A stretch of 64,000 bases of DNA from AC-32 sp963704005 (GTDB taxonomy: Bacteria; Actinomycetota; Thermoleophilia; Gaiellales; Gaiellaceae), in contig CAVPGJ010000005.1 of assembly GCA_963704005.1 (NCBI GenBank), forward strand, positions 879,939-943,938, given 5' to 3'. This document shows, one piece after another, positions 1-8,022 of the stretch. Under the pieces are notes generated by a model. That model was not told the DNA's origin, ran no database searches, and worked only from the letters and a program-made list of their open reading frames with translations. A program made the translations under genes and the position numbers. Position 1 is the first letter of the stretch. Every line of letters begins with the position of its first letter.

Positions 1-126
1 GACGTCTACGAGCACGCCTACTTCCTCGACTACCAGACCGACCGCGCCTCGTACATCGACGCGTTCTTCCACAACCTCGACTGGGACGCCGTCAACGACT
101 GGGTGAACGGGTACCAGATCTCCTGA
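1..126 (+). CDS. Fe/Mn superoxide dismutase, C-terminal fragment
   Basis: The open frame enters from the left edge and stops with TGA at 124-126, giving the last 41 residues. It begins DVYEHAYFLDYQ, the family signature around two metal ligands (D and H of the D-x-W-E-H-A-Y motif, here with Tyr in place of Trp), followed by the usual C-terminal helix with a Y-x-x-A-F-x-x-N-L-D-W pattern. Enzymes of this family convert superoxide to hydrogen peroxide and oxygen in the cytoplasm. The metal (Fe, Mn or cambialistic) cannot be told from this part. The plsY frame follows at once, possibly with overlapping stop and start. Confidence 0.9.
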   Translation, partial: DVYEHAYFLDYQTDRASYIDAFFHNLDWDAVNDWVNGYQIS

Positions 127-134
127 ACACGGCG

Positions 135-779
135 TTGTTCGTACTGGCCGGCTATCTCGCCGGCAGCATCCCGAGCGGCTACTGGCTCGTTCGGATCTTC
201 CGCCACGAGGACATCCGCAAGACCGGCAGCGGCAACATCGGCGCGACCAACGTCTGGCGGACGTACGGGGCGAAGCTCGGCGTCCCCGTGATGGCGCTCG
301 ACGTGGCGAAGGGGTTCGTCCCGGCGTTGCTGGCGACGATCTACGTCGGCCACCTGGCCGGGGTGCTGGCGGGCGGCGCGGCGATGCTCGGCCACTGGCG
401 GCCGCTGTTCCTCCGTTTCGCGAAGGGGGGAAAGGTGGTCGCGACCTGCGGCGGCGCGTTCTTCGGCGTGGCGCCGATCGTGGGCGGGATCGGCGCGGCC
501 GTCTGGGTCATCGTCTTCGCGCTCTGCCGCTACGCCTCGGTCGCCTCGATCGCCGCGGCGCTCTCGCTCCCGGTGGCCTCGGTCGCGCTCGGCGAGCCCT
601 GGCCGGTCGACGTCTTCGCCGGAGCCGCGGCCCTGGCGGTGCTCGTCCTCCACCGCTCAAACATCGCACGCCTGCGCACGGGCACCGAGACCCGCTTCAG
701 GTTCAGGCGGCAGCCTCAAGCCCCAACGGATCGACCGGTCATTTCAGACGGACGCACGGGCAAAGCCCGTCCGTCCTGA
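135..779 (+). CDS. plsY: Glycerol-3-phosphate acyltransferase PlsY
   Basis: PlsY transfers an acyl group from acyl-phosphate to glycerol-3-phosphate, the first step of phospholipid synthesis, in the inner membrane. The 214-residue protein has the family motifs GSIPSG near residue 10, GSGNIGATN at about 31-39 and a KGGKVVAT loop near 97-104, within five or so hydrophobic segments. The start used is TTG 135. CTG at 123 is in frame, overlaps the superoxide dismutase stop (CTGA) and adds four residues, so it is a real alternative. The last 16 codons and the stop lie inside dispersed repeat copy 1, so the C-terminal tail appears to be supplied by the repeat. Confidence 0.93.
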   Translation: MFVLAGYLAGSIPSGYWLVRIFRHEDIRKTGSGNIGATNVWRTYGAKLGVPVMALDVAKGFVPALLATIYVGHLAGVLAGGAAMLGHWRPLFLRFAKGGKVVATCGGAFFGVAPIVGGIGAAVWVIVFALCRYASVASIAAALSLPVASVALGEPWPVDVFAGAAALAVLVLHRSNIARLRTGTETRFRFRRQPQAPTDRPVISDGRTGKARPS

Positions 780-802
780 CATGGCATCGCAAGCGACGCC
801 TC
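731..802 (-). repeat. Dispersed two-hairpin element, copy 1
   Basis: Minus-strand copy of the element seen six times in this window. Read on the minus strand it has a left inverted repeat (GGCGTCGC/GCGATGCC), a GTCAGG link, a hairpin ACGGGC-TTT-GCCCGT, then CGTCTGAAATGACCGGTCGA. It starts 13 bases after the folE2 stop on the same strand and runs into the 3' end of plsY, whose last codons and stop codon it supplies. Confidence 0.8.
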
Positions 803-814
803 AGCGGAAGCCCG

Positions 815-1789
815 CTACGCGGTGAGCCAGTCGTGCAGCTCGGTGTGCCGCTCCGCGGGGCGGCCGCCGTCGAGCTCGGCGCGCAGCTCGCCGGCTGTTC
901 CGTGGCGCTCGGCGATCACGTCGTGGGAGTGGATCGTCTCCAGGTTCACCTGGCGCGAGAGCAGGAAGTCGCCGTCGGCGAGTCCGGGGTAGGCAGCGAG
1001 CGCGTCGCGCAGCGCGATCCGCACCGAGTCCTCGACGAACCGCGGCTGCAGGTGCGCGTGCTCGACCACGAACAGCTCGTCCGGACGCTTCAGCAGCTCG
1101 TAGACCGGCGAGCTCATCGAGCCCTCGACGATCCGGACGAGCTCCTCGGCGTTGACGGCGGTCTCGGTGCCGACGAAGAGCGTCCCGCGCCCGCGCTGGT
1201 TGTGCGTCGCGAGCGGGACGAGCTCGAGGATCCGCTCGACGTCCAGCTCGTCGAAGCCGGCCTCGCCCAGCCGCTCGGCGGCGCGCTCGCGGACGAGCCC
1301 CTGGGCGCACGGGCAGGCGTTGATCCCGGTCGCCTCGACGCCGACGAGGCGGCGGGTGCGCTCCGCGGAGGCTCCGGCGAGCCCGATCAGAGAAACCATC
1401 TCCTGGGTCGGCAGCCCGGTCACGGGGGTCTTGCGCTCGACCGGGTAGCGCGCCTGGATGCGCACCTCGGCCCGCAGCGCGCTCTGGCGCTCGACGATGT
1501 GGGCGGCGATGTGCTCGGCGAGCTGCTCGACCAGCAGCGCCTCGCCGATCACGACCTGCTCGATCGCCTCCTCGAACAGCTCCGGGAAACGCGACATGTG
1601 CACGCCCTTCTGCGACTGCTCGAGGTCGACGGCGCAGTCGATCTCCGCGGCGATCAACTTCTCGGTCTCGCCGTAGCGGATCCGGATCGCCTTCTGCAGG
1701 CCGCCGACGCCCGCCCGCGAGAGCGCAAGCGGCACCTCGGACGGCGACGCCTGGAGGTCGTGTGTTAGAAGCTCGCGCGATTCACTCAT
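815..1789 (-). CDS. folE2: GTP cyclohydrolase FolE2 (type IB)
   Basis: FolE2 converts GTP to 7,8-dihydroneopterin triphosphate, the first step of folate synthesis, and is the metal-flexible alternative to zinc-dependent FolE. The 324-residue protein has the COG1469 hallmarks: KGVHMSR near the N-terminus, a cysteine motif INACPCAQG in the middle, THNQRG soon after, and the QPRFVEDSVR block followed by a conserved C-terminal part with ETIHSHD. I chose ATG at 1789 (MSESREL) over an upstream frame extension because family alignments begin near there. The promoter must lie between this gene and the divergent kinase-like gene at 1935, the gap that also holds repeat copy 2. Confidence 0.9.
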   Translation of the reverse strand: MSESRELLTHDLQASPSEVPLALSRAGVGGLQKAIRIRYGETEKLIAAEIDCAVDLEQSQKGVHMSRFPELFEEAIEQVVIGEALLVEQLAEHIAAHIVERQSALRAEVRIQARYPVERKTPVTGLPTQEMVSLIGLAGASAERTRRLVGVEATGINACPCAQGLVRERAAERLGEAGFDELDVERILELVPLATHNQRGRGTLFVGTETAVNAEELVRIVEGSMSSPVYELLKRPDELFVVEHAHLQPRFVEDSVRIALRDALAAYPGLADGDFLLSRQVNLETIHSHDVIAERHGTAGELRAELDGGRPAERHTELHDWLTA

Positions 1790-1842
1790 GGCCGACAACC
1801 TGAGGCATCGCGGCAACGCTACCAACCCCCCGATTGCGCACC

Positions 1843-1907
1843 GCTAGCGATGCCGTCATCAGGGCGGGCGAGCTTTGCTCGCGCGCCCGTCTGAAATGAC
1901 CGGTCGA
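1843..1907 (+). repeat. Dispersed two-hairpin element, copy 2
   Basis: Plus-strand copy with GCCGTCATCAGG, a hairpin GCGAGC-TTT-GCTCGC, then CGTCTGAAATGACCGGTCGA. The hairpin bases differ from other copies on both arms together (GCGAGC with GCTCGC against GCGGGC with GCCCGC), which preserves pairing. It ends 27 bases before the ATG at 1935. The left hairpin is poorly preserved here. It is the only copy not preceded by the 3' end of a same-strand gene. Confidence 0.8.
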
Positions 1908-1934
1908 CTCGCTGTTCGTGAGAATGTGGTCGGC

Positions 1935-2516
1935 ATGGAGAGAGACGACGACTTCGCCCGCCTCGTCCTGCTTGCGTGCCACGACCTGCGCACGCCGCTC
2001 GCGACGGTGCACGGCTTCGCGCAGACGCTCGTCCGCACGGGCGAGCTCGAGGAGCCGGCGGCGCGCTACCTGGAGATGATCGACACCGCCTCCGGGCAGA
2101 TCGCCGACCTGATCGACGAGCTCGCGCTTTTCGCGCGGATCGAGGCGGGCCGCTACGAGCCCGTGCGCAAGGAGGTGGACACGCTCGAGCTCGTGCGGGC
2201 GGCTGCAGCCCGGCTCGGCGAGGAGCGGGTCGAGGTCGACGGTGACGGCGCGCAGGTGGAGCTCGACGCCGAGCCGACCGAGCGGGCGGTCGCCGCGCTC
2301 GCGCGCTGCGCGCTTCGACACGGCGGCCTCGAGCAGGTGCGGCTGAGCGCCCGCGGCGCGTCGCTCGAGCTCTCGCGGGTGACGCCTGCCTCGGCGCCGG
2401 TCCTCCTCGGCGAGGACCTTCGCGACCTCGGCGCGGCAGTGGCGGTGCGGCTGCTGCGCGCACAGGGCGGCTCGGTCGAGCTCGACGGCGAGACGCTGCA
2501 CATCGGCCTGGCCTGA
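1935..2516 (+). CDS. Small histidine-kinase-like protein, degenerate ATPase part
   Basis: The 193-residue protein starts with a clear HisKA dimerisation/phosphoacceptor segment: CHDLRTPLATVHGF, with the phosphorylatable His followed by D-L-R-T-P-L. A long helical stretch follows. The C-terminal half has the spacing of a HATPase_c domain, but I see no Asn box (the expected position reads ARCALRHGG, with Cys for Asn) and no clear glycine-rich G box. There is no membrane segment or sensor domain. It may phosphorylate a partner poorly or act only as a phosphotransfer or scaffold protein. Its stop overlaps the start of the next gene (TGATG), so the two are probably co-translated. ATG 1935 is preferred to in-frame upstream codons that would run through the repeat. 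Confidence 0.7.
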   Translation: MERDDDFARLVLLACHDLRTPLATVHGFAQTLVRTGELEEPAARYLEMIDTASGQIADLIDELALFARIEAGRYEPVRKEVDTLELVRAAAARLGEERVEVDGDGAQVELDAEPTERAVAALARCALRHGGLEQVRLSARGASLELSRVTPASAPVLLGEDLRDLGAAVAVRLLRAQGGSVELDGETLHIGLA

Positions 2517-3577
2517 TGCTCGTCAACGTCGACGACTTCGAGGCGGCGGCCCGCGAGCGGCTCGACCCGGGCGCGTACGCCTACTACGCCGGCGGCTCCG
2601 GGGACGAGCAGACGTTGCGCGCCAACGCGGCCGGGTATGCGCGCTGGGAGCTGAGGCCGCGGGTGCTGGTGGACGTCGACGAGGTCTCGACCGCGACCAC
2701 CGTCCTCGGCACCGAGCTGTCGATGCCGCTGCTCGTCGCGCCGACCGCCTTCCAGCGGCTCGCGCATCCCGACGGCGAGCTGGCGATGGCGCGAGCCGCC
2801 GCCGCGGCCGGGACGGCGATGTGCCTCTCGACGCTCTCGAGCGTCACGCCGGCCGAGCTCGCCGCCGCCGCGCCCGGCGCGCCGCAGTGGTTCCAGCTCT
2901 ACTGGTCGCGCGACCGCGGCTTCACCGAGGAGCTGCTGGCTGCGGTCGTCGAGGCGGGGTTCGGAGCCCTGATGCTCACGGTCGACTTCCCGGTCGCCGG
3001 CCGGCGCGAGCGCGATATTCGCGAGGCCTTCACGCTCCCGGACGATCTGGTCTCTCCGAACCTGCCGGTTGCGCTCGCCCGCCGGGACTTCCACGCGGCA
3101 CTCGGCGGGGTCGTCGATGCGAGCCTGACCTGGCGCGACCTCGAGTGGCTGCGATCGACGTGTGAGCTCCCGCTCGTCCTCAAGGGCGTGCTCACCGCCG
3201 AGGACGCACTGCTCGCGGCCGAGCACGGCGCCGCCGCGGTCGTCGTCTCCAACCACGGCGGCCGGCAGCTCGACGGCGTGCCCGCGACGCTCGACGTCTT
3301 GCCCGAGGTGGTGGAGGCGGCCGGCGAGGTCGAGGTGCTCGTCGACGGCGGCATCCGGCGCGGCACCGACGTGCTCAAGGCACTCGCGCTCGGCGCGCGC
3401 GCTGCGCTGACCGGGCGGGCCGCCCTCTGGGGGCTCGCCGTCGACGGCGAGGAGGGAGCGGCGCGCGTGCTCGCGCTGCTGCGCGAGGAGATCGAGATCG
3501 GCCTGAAGCTGCTCGGCTGCCGGGCGCCGGCCGAGGTCACCCGTGCCCATGTCCGGCCCGCGGGGCCGTCCGTATGA
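2516..3577 (+). CDS. FMN-dependent alpha-hydroxy-acid oxidase/dehydrogenase
   Basis: This TIM-barrel flavoenzyme family oxidises L-2-hydroxy acids such as lactate, glycolate or mandelate to 2-oxo acids. The 353-residue protein is full length. Visible motifs are AYYAGGSGDEQTL near residue 20-35, PTAFQRLAHPDGE near 80, the catalytic SNHGGRQLDG (His base and Arg) near 243-252, and the FMN-phosphate loop DGGIRRGTDVLKALALGA near 277-294. The ATG overlaps the TGA of the upstream kinase-like gene, and its own stop overlaps the next start, so three genes form a tight operon. Which hydroxy acid it uses, and whether the electron acceptor is oxygen or a quinone, cannot be read from the sequence. Confidence 0.88.
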   Translation: MLVNVDDFEAAARERLDPGAYAYYAGGSGDEQTLRANAAGYARWELRPRVLVDVDEVSTATTVLGTELSMPLLVAPTAFQRLAHPDGELAMARAAAAAGTAMCLSTLSSVTPAELAAAAPGAPQWFQLYWSRDRGFTEELLAAVVEAGFGALMLTVDFPVAGRRERDIREAFTLPDDLVSPNLPVALARRDFHAALGGVVDASLTWRDLEWLRSTCELPLVLKGVLTAEDALLAAEHGAAAVVVSNHGGRQLDGVPATLDVLPEVVEAAGEVEVLVDGGIRRGTDVLKALALGARAALTGRAALWGLAVDGEEGAARVLALLREEIEIGLKLLGCRAPAEVTRAHVRPAGPSV

Positions 3578-4467
3578 TCCGGGCAATGGAGTACGAAGGA
3601 ACTGCCAAGGCGCGCGACGGGCGGACGCTCGCGTTCGTCCAGCGCGGTGCCTCCGACGGCGTGCCGGTGATCGTCTGCCACGGCACCCCCGGCAGCCGGC
3701 GCGCCCGCCATCCCGACCCGCAGATGTACGAGCGCCACGGCGTGAAGATGGTCGCCTACGACCGGCCCGGCTACGGAGGCTCGTACCCGGACATCGGCCG
3801 CTCGGTGGCCGACGCTGCCGGCGACATCGAGGCGATCGCGGACGAGCTCGGCTTCGACCGTTTCGCCGTCGTCGGCGGCTCCGGCGGCGCGCCGCACGCG
3901 CTGGCCTGCGGGGCGCTGCTCGAGGACCGCGTGCTCCGCGTCGGCGCCCTTGTCACGCCGGCACCGTCCGACACCGACGATTTCGATTTCTACGAAGGGC
4001 TGGCCGACATCAACGTGCGGGAGTTCGGCGCGGCTGTCGAGGGGCGGGACGCGATCGAGGCCTTCATCCAGCCGTACGTCGATCAGCTCCGTCGCGATCC
4101 GGACGCCGTGATCGACGAAATCGTCTCCGAGCTGCCCGAGGTCGACCGCGAGATCGCCGCGCGCGAGGGGTTCCGCTCGGTCATGCGCGAGTCGTTCGTC
4201 GAGGCGGCGCGGCAGGGCGTGCGCGGCTGGGCCGACGACGACCTCGCCTTCGCCAAGTCGTGGGGCTTCGAGCCGGAGGACGTCCACGCCGAGGTGCGCC
4301 TCTGGCAGGGCGAGCTGGACGTGCTTGCGCCGCGCACCCACGGCGAGTACGTCGCGAGCCGGCTCCCGAGCGCGCGCTTCGAGCTGCTCGAGGGCGGCGG
4401 GCACTTCCTCGACGAGCAGTGGGCCGTGGTGCTGGACTGGCTCAGCGCGGGCGCCGGCGTTACGTAG
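3574..4467 (+). CDS. Alpha/beta-hydrolase
   Basis: The 297-residue protein has the full serine hydrolase set: an oxyanion-loop HGTPGSR near residue 40, nucleophile elbow GGSGGAPH near 99-106, acid residue in GELDVLAP near 246-253 and catalytic His in GGGHFLDEQ near 272-280. The family spans esterases, haloalkane dehalogenases and epoxide hydrolases; nothing here picks a substrate. Two starts are possible: ATG 3574, overlapping the upstream TGA, and ATG 3586 (MEYEGT), which gives a more typical N-terminus. It is the last gene of the operon and converges on the DNA glycosylase gene with a nine-base gap. Confidence 0.85.
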   Translation: MIRAMEYEGTAKARDGRTLAFVQRGASDGVPVIVCHGTPGSRRARHPDPQMYERHGVKMVAYDRPGYGGSYPDIGRSVADAAGDIEAIADELGFDRFAVVGGSGGAPHALACGALLEDRVLRVGALVTPAPSDTDDFDFYEGLADINVREFGAAVEGRDAIEAFIQPYVDQLRRDPDAVIDEIVSELPEVDREIAAREGFRSVMRESFVEAARQGVRGWADDDLAFAKSWGFEPEDVHAEVRLWQGELDVLAPRTHGEYVASRLPSARFELLEGGGHFLDEQWAVVLDWLSAGAGVT

Positions 4468-4476
4468 CGCGCGTCC

Positions 4477-5304
4477 TCATCGGAGTAGGCGAGACATGCG
4501 GCGGTCCTTGAGCACCCGCCCTCCGGTCTGGCACTCGGGGCAGTAGTAGATCGTGTGCTCGTCGAAGTCGACGCGGGCGATCGGCGTGCCGCAGACGTGG
4601 CAGGGCTCGCCGAGCTTGTTGTGGACGCGGTAGACCTTCGCGTCCTTGGCGCCACGCTCGCGCAGCTCGAGGCCCCGCTGGAGCTCCGACTCCATCGCAT
4701 CCGCGAGCGTCTGGACCTGTCCCGGGGACAGTCCCTGGGCCGGGGCGAAAGGGGACAGGCCCGCCGTGTGCAGGATCTCATTCGCCCAGGCGCGGCCGAT
4801 GCCGGCGATGATCCGCTGGTCGCGCAGGAGCGAGTGCAGGCGCCGCGGCTGCCCTGCGAGGATCTCCCCGAGTTGATCCGCGCCGAGGCCGAGCGCCTCG
4901 GGCCCGAGGTGCGCGAGCTCCGCCTCGGCGGCCTCGGGGGTCAGCAGCCAGACTCCCGCGCGTTTCTTCGCGCCGGCCTCGGTCAGCACGAGCTCGCCGC
5001 CGCCCTGAAAGCGGAGCCGGAACGCGGGTTTCTTCGGGCCGCTCTCGCCCGCGACCAGGTAGCGAATGCGGCCGGCCGACATCAGGTGGACCAGGAGGAC
5101 GAGCTCCCCGTCCTCGGTGGGGAAGAGCAGCCGCTTGGCCCGCCGCCCCGCGCCCGCGAGCCGCCGGCCCTCGAGCGTCGAAAGGGGCGGATCGAACGTC
5201 TTCAGCGTCGCGATGTGCGCCGGCCCGGCCTGCTCGATCGGGAAGGCGCTGACCGGGTCGTCGAGCGCAAGGCGCCACGCTTCGACCTCTGGTAGCTCAG
5301 GCAT
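4477..5304 (-). CDS. Formamidopyrimidine-DNA glycosylase (Fpg/Nei family)
   Basis: Fpg/Nei enzymes excise oxidised bases such as 8-oxoguanine and nick the strand. The 275-residue protein begins MPELPEVE, exposing the catalytic N-terminal Pro and the Glu next to it after Met removal. A basic GRRAKRLLF segment near residue 55 carries the conserved Lys. The C-terminus has the zinc finger CHVC-x16-CPEC and a terminal KDRRMSRLLR in place of the classic Fpg ending, so a Nei-like subfamily is possible. A GGGAG ribosome-binding site sits five bases before the ATG. Only 14 bases separate it from the divergent asparaginase gene, so the promoters must overlap coding sequence. Confidence 0.88.
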   Translation of the reverse strand: MPELPEVEAWRLALDDPVSAFPIEQAGPAHIATLKTFDPPLSTLEGRRLAGAGRRAKRLLFPTEDGELVLLVHLMSAGRIRYLVAGESGPKKPAFRLRFQGGGELVLTEAGAKKRAGVWLLTPEAAEAELAHLGPEALGLGADQLGEILAGQPRRLHSLLRDQRIIAGIGRAWANEILHTAGLSPFAPAQGLSPGQVQTLADAMESELQRGLELRERGAKDAKVYRVHNKLGEPCHVCGTPIARVDFDEHTIYYCPECQTGGRVLKDRRMSRLLR

Positions 5305-5318
5305 TTACGCTCCCGGCC

Positions 5319-6212
5319 ATGGCTGAGCCGCTCAGCGTAGCCGTGCGGCGCGGCGAGATCGTGGAGTCGGTGCACCGTGTCCACGCCATCGCGGTCCGGG
5401 ACGGCGCGATCGTCGCGGAGGCCGGCGACCCTGGCCTGTCGGCCTCGCTCCGCTCCTCGGCCAAGCCGATCCAGGCATTGCTCCTCGCGCGCGCGCACGA
5501 GAACCTGGGCGACCGACGATCTGGCGATCGCCGCCGCGTCGCACTACGGCACGCCCGTGCACGTCGCGGCGGTGCGCGATCTCCTGCGTAAGACCGGCGG
5601 CCGCGAGGACGAGCTCGACTGCGGCCTGCAGGACGGGCGGCACCTCGGAGCCGATCTACCACAACTGCTCCGGCAAGCACGCCGCCATGATCGCCGTCTG
5701 CCGCGAGCGGGGCTGGCCGGTCGACGGCTACCGCCGGCCCGACCACCCGCTCCAACGGGCGCTGCACGAAGAGGTCGCTGCGGCTGCCGAGCTCGAGCCG
5801 GAGCAGGTCGAGACCGCGACCGACGGCTGCGGGGTCGTCTGCTTCGCGCTGCCGCTCGAGCGCGCGGCCCGCGCCTTCTCTCGCCTCGACCGCCTGGACG
5901 GGGGTGACGGGATCGCTGCCGCGATGCGTGCCCACCCGGAGCTGATCGGGGGCGAGGGCGCGACCGACACGGAGCTGATGCGGACGCTTCCGGGCTGGAT
6001 CGCCAAGGGCGGAGCGGAGGGGCTGATGTGCGGTGCCTCGACTCGGACGGGGTCGGCATCGCGCTCAAGGTGCGCGGACGGCAACTCGCGCGCGCTTGCG
6101 CCCCGCGCTGGCCGCCTTCGGGGAGCTGCTCGGCCTCGACCTGTCCCGGTTCGCCGAGGTACCGGTGCGGAACAGCCACGAAGAGCGCGCCGGCGGCGAT
6201 CGCGCTTTGTAA
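5319..6212 (+). CDS. L-asparaginase (asparaginase II family), frame broken by five single-base indels
   Basis: Asparaginase hydrolyses asparagine to aspartate and ammonia. No single frame spans the gene, but ordered pieces of one protein read in successive frames: SSAKPIQALLLA, then DDLAIAAASHYGTPVH, then EPIYHNCSGKHAAMIAV with HPLQRALHEE, then SDGVGIALKV, then LAAFGELLGLDLSRFAEV to TAA 6210-6212. Breaks fall near 5511, 5650, 6040, 6077 and 6102. Four mend by removing one base from a GG or CC run and one by adding a base, giving exactly 297 codons, the normal family length. Conserved residues survive across all pieces, so I read this as an intact gene with sequence errors rather than a decayed one. 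A true pseudogene remains possible. Confidence 0.75.
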
Positions 6213-6341
6213 AGAAAATGTTTCCGAATTTCCGTGATTCGTGTGTAACATCCGACCGCGCGAGGGGAGGCTGAGGGAGAGAGCGGGCCGGTTCTCGCCA
6301 TTGTCAGGTTTCGGACAATCCGCGAGACCGCCGGAGGTCAA
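6213..6341 (+). promoter_or_regulatory. Leader/promoter region of the primary sigma factor gene, with inverted repeat
   Basis: This 129-base gap is clearly AT-richer than its surroundings at its left end (around 6210-6252, with TGTGTAACAT as a possible -10 region). Near the gene it has an inverted repeat ATTGTC (6300-6305) and GACAAT (6314-6319) separated by eight bases, either an operator or a leader hairpin. A strong GGAGG ribosome-binding site at 6332-6336 fixes the GTG start at 6342. No function is proven by sequence. Confidence 0.5.
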
Positions 6342-7438
6342 GTGCTCACCGTCGACATTTCTCTTCCGGACGTCGAAGAGCTCCACAAGCTGGTCCAGGA
6401 CGGGCTCGAGAAGGGTTTCCTCACTTATGACGAGATCGTCTCCGGGCTCGAGGAGGTCGAGCTCACCAAGGAGCAGATCGAGGACTTCTACACGTATCTG
6501 ATCGACCACTCCATCGAGCTGATGGAGGGCGAGCAGCACAAGCACCCGCCGCACGAGCAGCCCGCCCTGGCCGAGGAGGAGAAGGGCCCGAAGCTCGACC
6601 TGACCGTCGAGCCGTCGCTCGACTCGCTCCGGCTCTACCTGCGCGAGATCGGCAAGGTGCCGCTGCTGACCGCCGACCAGGAGGTCTACCTGGCCAAGCG
6701 GATCGAGCGCGGCGACATGAGCGCGAAGACGCAGATGATCGAGGCCAACCTGCGCCTCGTCGTCTCGATCGCCAAGTCGTACCTCGGCCGCGGCCTCTCG
6801 TTCCTCGACCTGATCCAGGAGGGATCGCTCGGCCTGATCCGCGCGGTCGAGAAGTTCGACTACCGCAAGGGCTACAAGTTCTCGACCTACGCCACGTGGT
6901 GGATCCGGCAGGCCGTGACCCGGGCGATCGCCGACAAGGCGCGCACGATCCGGATCCCGGTGCACATGGTCGAGAAGCTGAACAAGGTCGTGCACATCGA
7001 GCGGCAGCTCGTCCAGCGCCTCGGGCCGCGAGCCGCGGCCTGACGAGATCGCGGCCGAGCTGGAGATGACGACCGCGGAGGTGCGCGACATCCTGCGCAT
7101 GGCTCAGCACCCCGTCTCGCTCGAGAAGCCGATCGGCGAGGAGGAGGAGTCCGAGCTCGGCGACTTCGTCGAGGACGAGCAGGCCGAGTCGCCGTTCGAC
7201 ACGGCGCAGGTCTCGCTGCGGCGCGAGGACATCGAGAACGCGCTCGCCTCCCTGCCCGAGCGCGACCGCAAGGTGATCGAGCTCCGCTTCGGCCTCTCCG
7301 GCGCCAGCAGCCGTGCACGCTCGAGGAGGTCGGCAAGGCGTTCGGCGTGACGCGCGAGCGCATCCGCCAGATCGAGAACAACACGCTCAAGAAGCTCGAG
7401 TCGCTCCCGGAAGCGCAGGGCCTCAAAGACTGCGTTAG
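6342..7438 (+). CDS. rpoD: Primary sigma factor, RpoD/SigA family (two or three frame breaks)
   Basis: This directs RNA polymerase to housekeeping promoters. From GTG 6342 the protein shows region 1.1 (LVQDGLEKGFLTYDEI), region 1.2 (DSLRLYLREIGKVPLLT), region 2 with NLRLVVSIAKSYLGRG, FLDLIQEGSLGLIRAVEKFD and FSTYATWWIRQAVTRA (the -10-binding helix), then region 3 and region 4 with LPERDRKVIELRFGL and VTRERIRQIENNTLKKL. The frame breaks near 7022 (one extra C; repaired it reads RLGREPRPDEIA) and near 7305 (one C missing; repaired it reads GAQQPCTLEEVGKAFGVT). The end is less certain: TAG 7436-7438 needs one more missing base, and the total is then exactly 366 codons. An essential gene is unlikely to be a pseudogene, so these are probably sequence errors. 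Confidence 0.9.
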
Positions 7439-7445
7439 GAACACA

Positions 7446-7463
7446 GGGGAACCCTGGTTCCCC
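7446..7463 (+). terminator. Candidate hairpin terminator after the sigma factor gene
   Basis: GGGGAACC-CT-GGTTCCCC is a perfect inverted repeat (seven pairs around a four-base loop in practice) eight bases after the proposed sigma stop. No T-run follows, so if it terminates it is of the U-less type proposed for some actinobacteria. Confidence 0.45.
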
Positions 7464-7628
7464 GGGGACCCCTCCTTCGGACGGTCCGGGGCGCCGGCGG
7501 ATTACATGCCGCGAATCGTGGCTTGGGCGAGCGTTGCTGGCGCAGGAGCCTCCCGCCGGCCAAGCCCGGCTCCGGCGGCTGCTCGCAGCGACCTAGAATC
7601 GCTGACGCGTCGAGCGCGGGCTACTCCG

Positions 7629-8022
7629 ATGATTTCTTACGAGGACGTCGGGGCCGCGGTCGACTGGCTCAGCGACGCGTTCGGCTTCCGCGAGTCGGGT
7701 GAGCGGTTCACCGACGGCGACGGGCGGGTGACGCACGCCGAGCTCGAGCTGGACGGCGCAACGGTGATGCTCGGCTGGCCCGGGCCGGACTACCGCAGCC
7801 CCGCGCATCACGCCGAGGAGTGCGAACAGGCTGCACGCTGGCTGGCGACGCCGTGCGTGGTCGACGGCGTGCAGGTCGAGGTCGATGACGTCGACGGCCT
7901 ACGAGCGGGCGCGGGCAGCGGGCGCGACGATCATCCGTGAGCTCGAGGATCTTCCGTTCGGCCGGCTCTACTCCGCGGCGGACCTCGAGGGCCACCGCTG
8001 GATGTTCATCCAGCCCGCCTAG
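7629..8022 (+). CDS. VOC-family (glyoxalase/bleomycin-resistance-like) protein, one frame break
   Basis: This is a small metal-binding-fold protein of 130 residues after repair. It starts MISYEDVGAAVDWLSDAFGF, the usual first strand and helix of the family, continues with HAELELDGATVMLGWPG, and after one extra G near 7897 resumes as AYERARAAGATIIRELED and ends DLEGHRWMFIQPA. That ending (G-H-x-W-x-F) is characteristic. Family members include glyoxalases, dioxygenases and resistance proteins; this one has no assigned substrate. TAATAT-like promoters are absent, but TAGAAT at about 7594 could serve as a -10. Its TAG stop shares the tetranucleotide CTAG (8019-8022) with the convergent membrane protein gene. 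Confidence 0.72.

Noticed and set aside
833..1768. Long open frame antisense to folE2
   Set aside because: It is a shadow of the high-GC codon pattern; the opposite strand encodes a recognisable complete FolE2. The same applies to long antisense frames elsewhere, for example opposite the coxL-like and liv genes.
5319..6212. Asparaginase as a decayed pseudogene
   Set aside because: All conserved blocks survive, in order, and mend to a whole-codon gene by single-base changes, nearly all in G or C runs. The adjacent essential sigma factor shows the same type of break, so sequence error is the simpler explanation.
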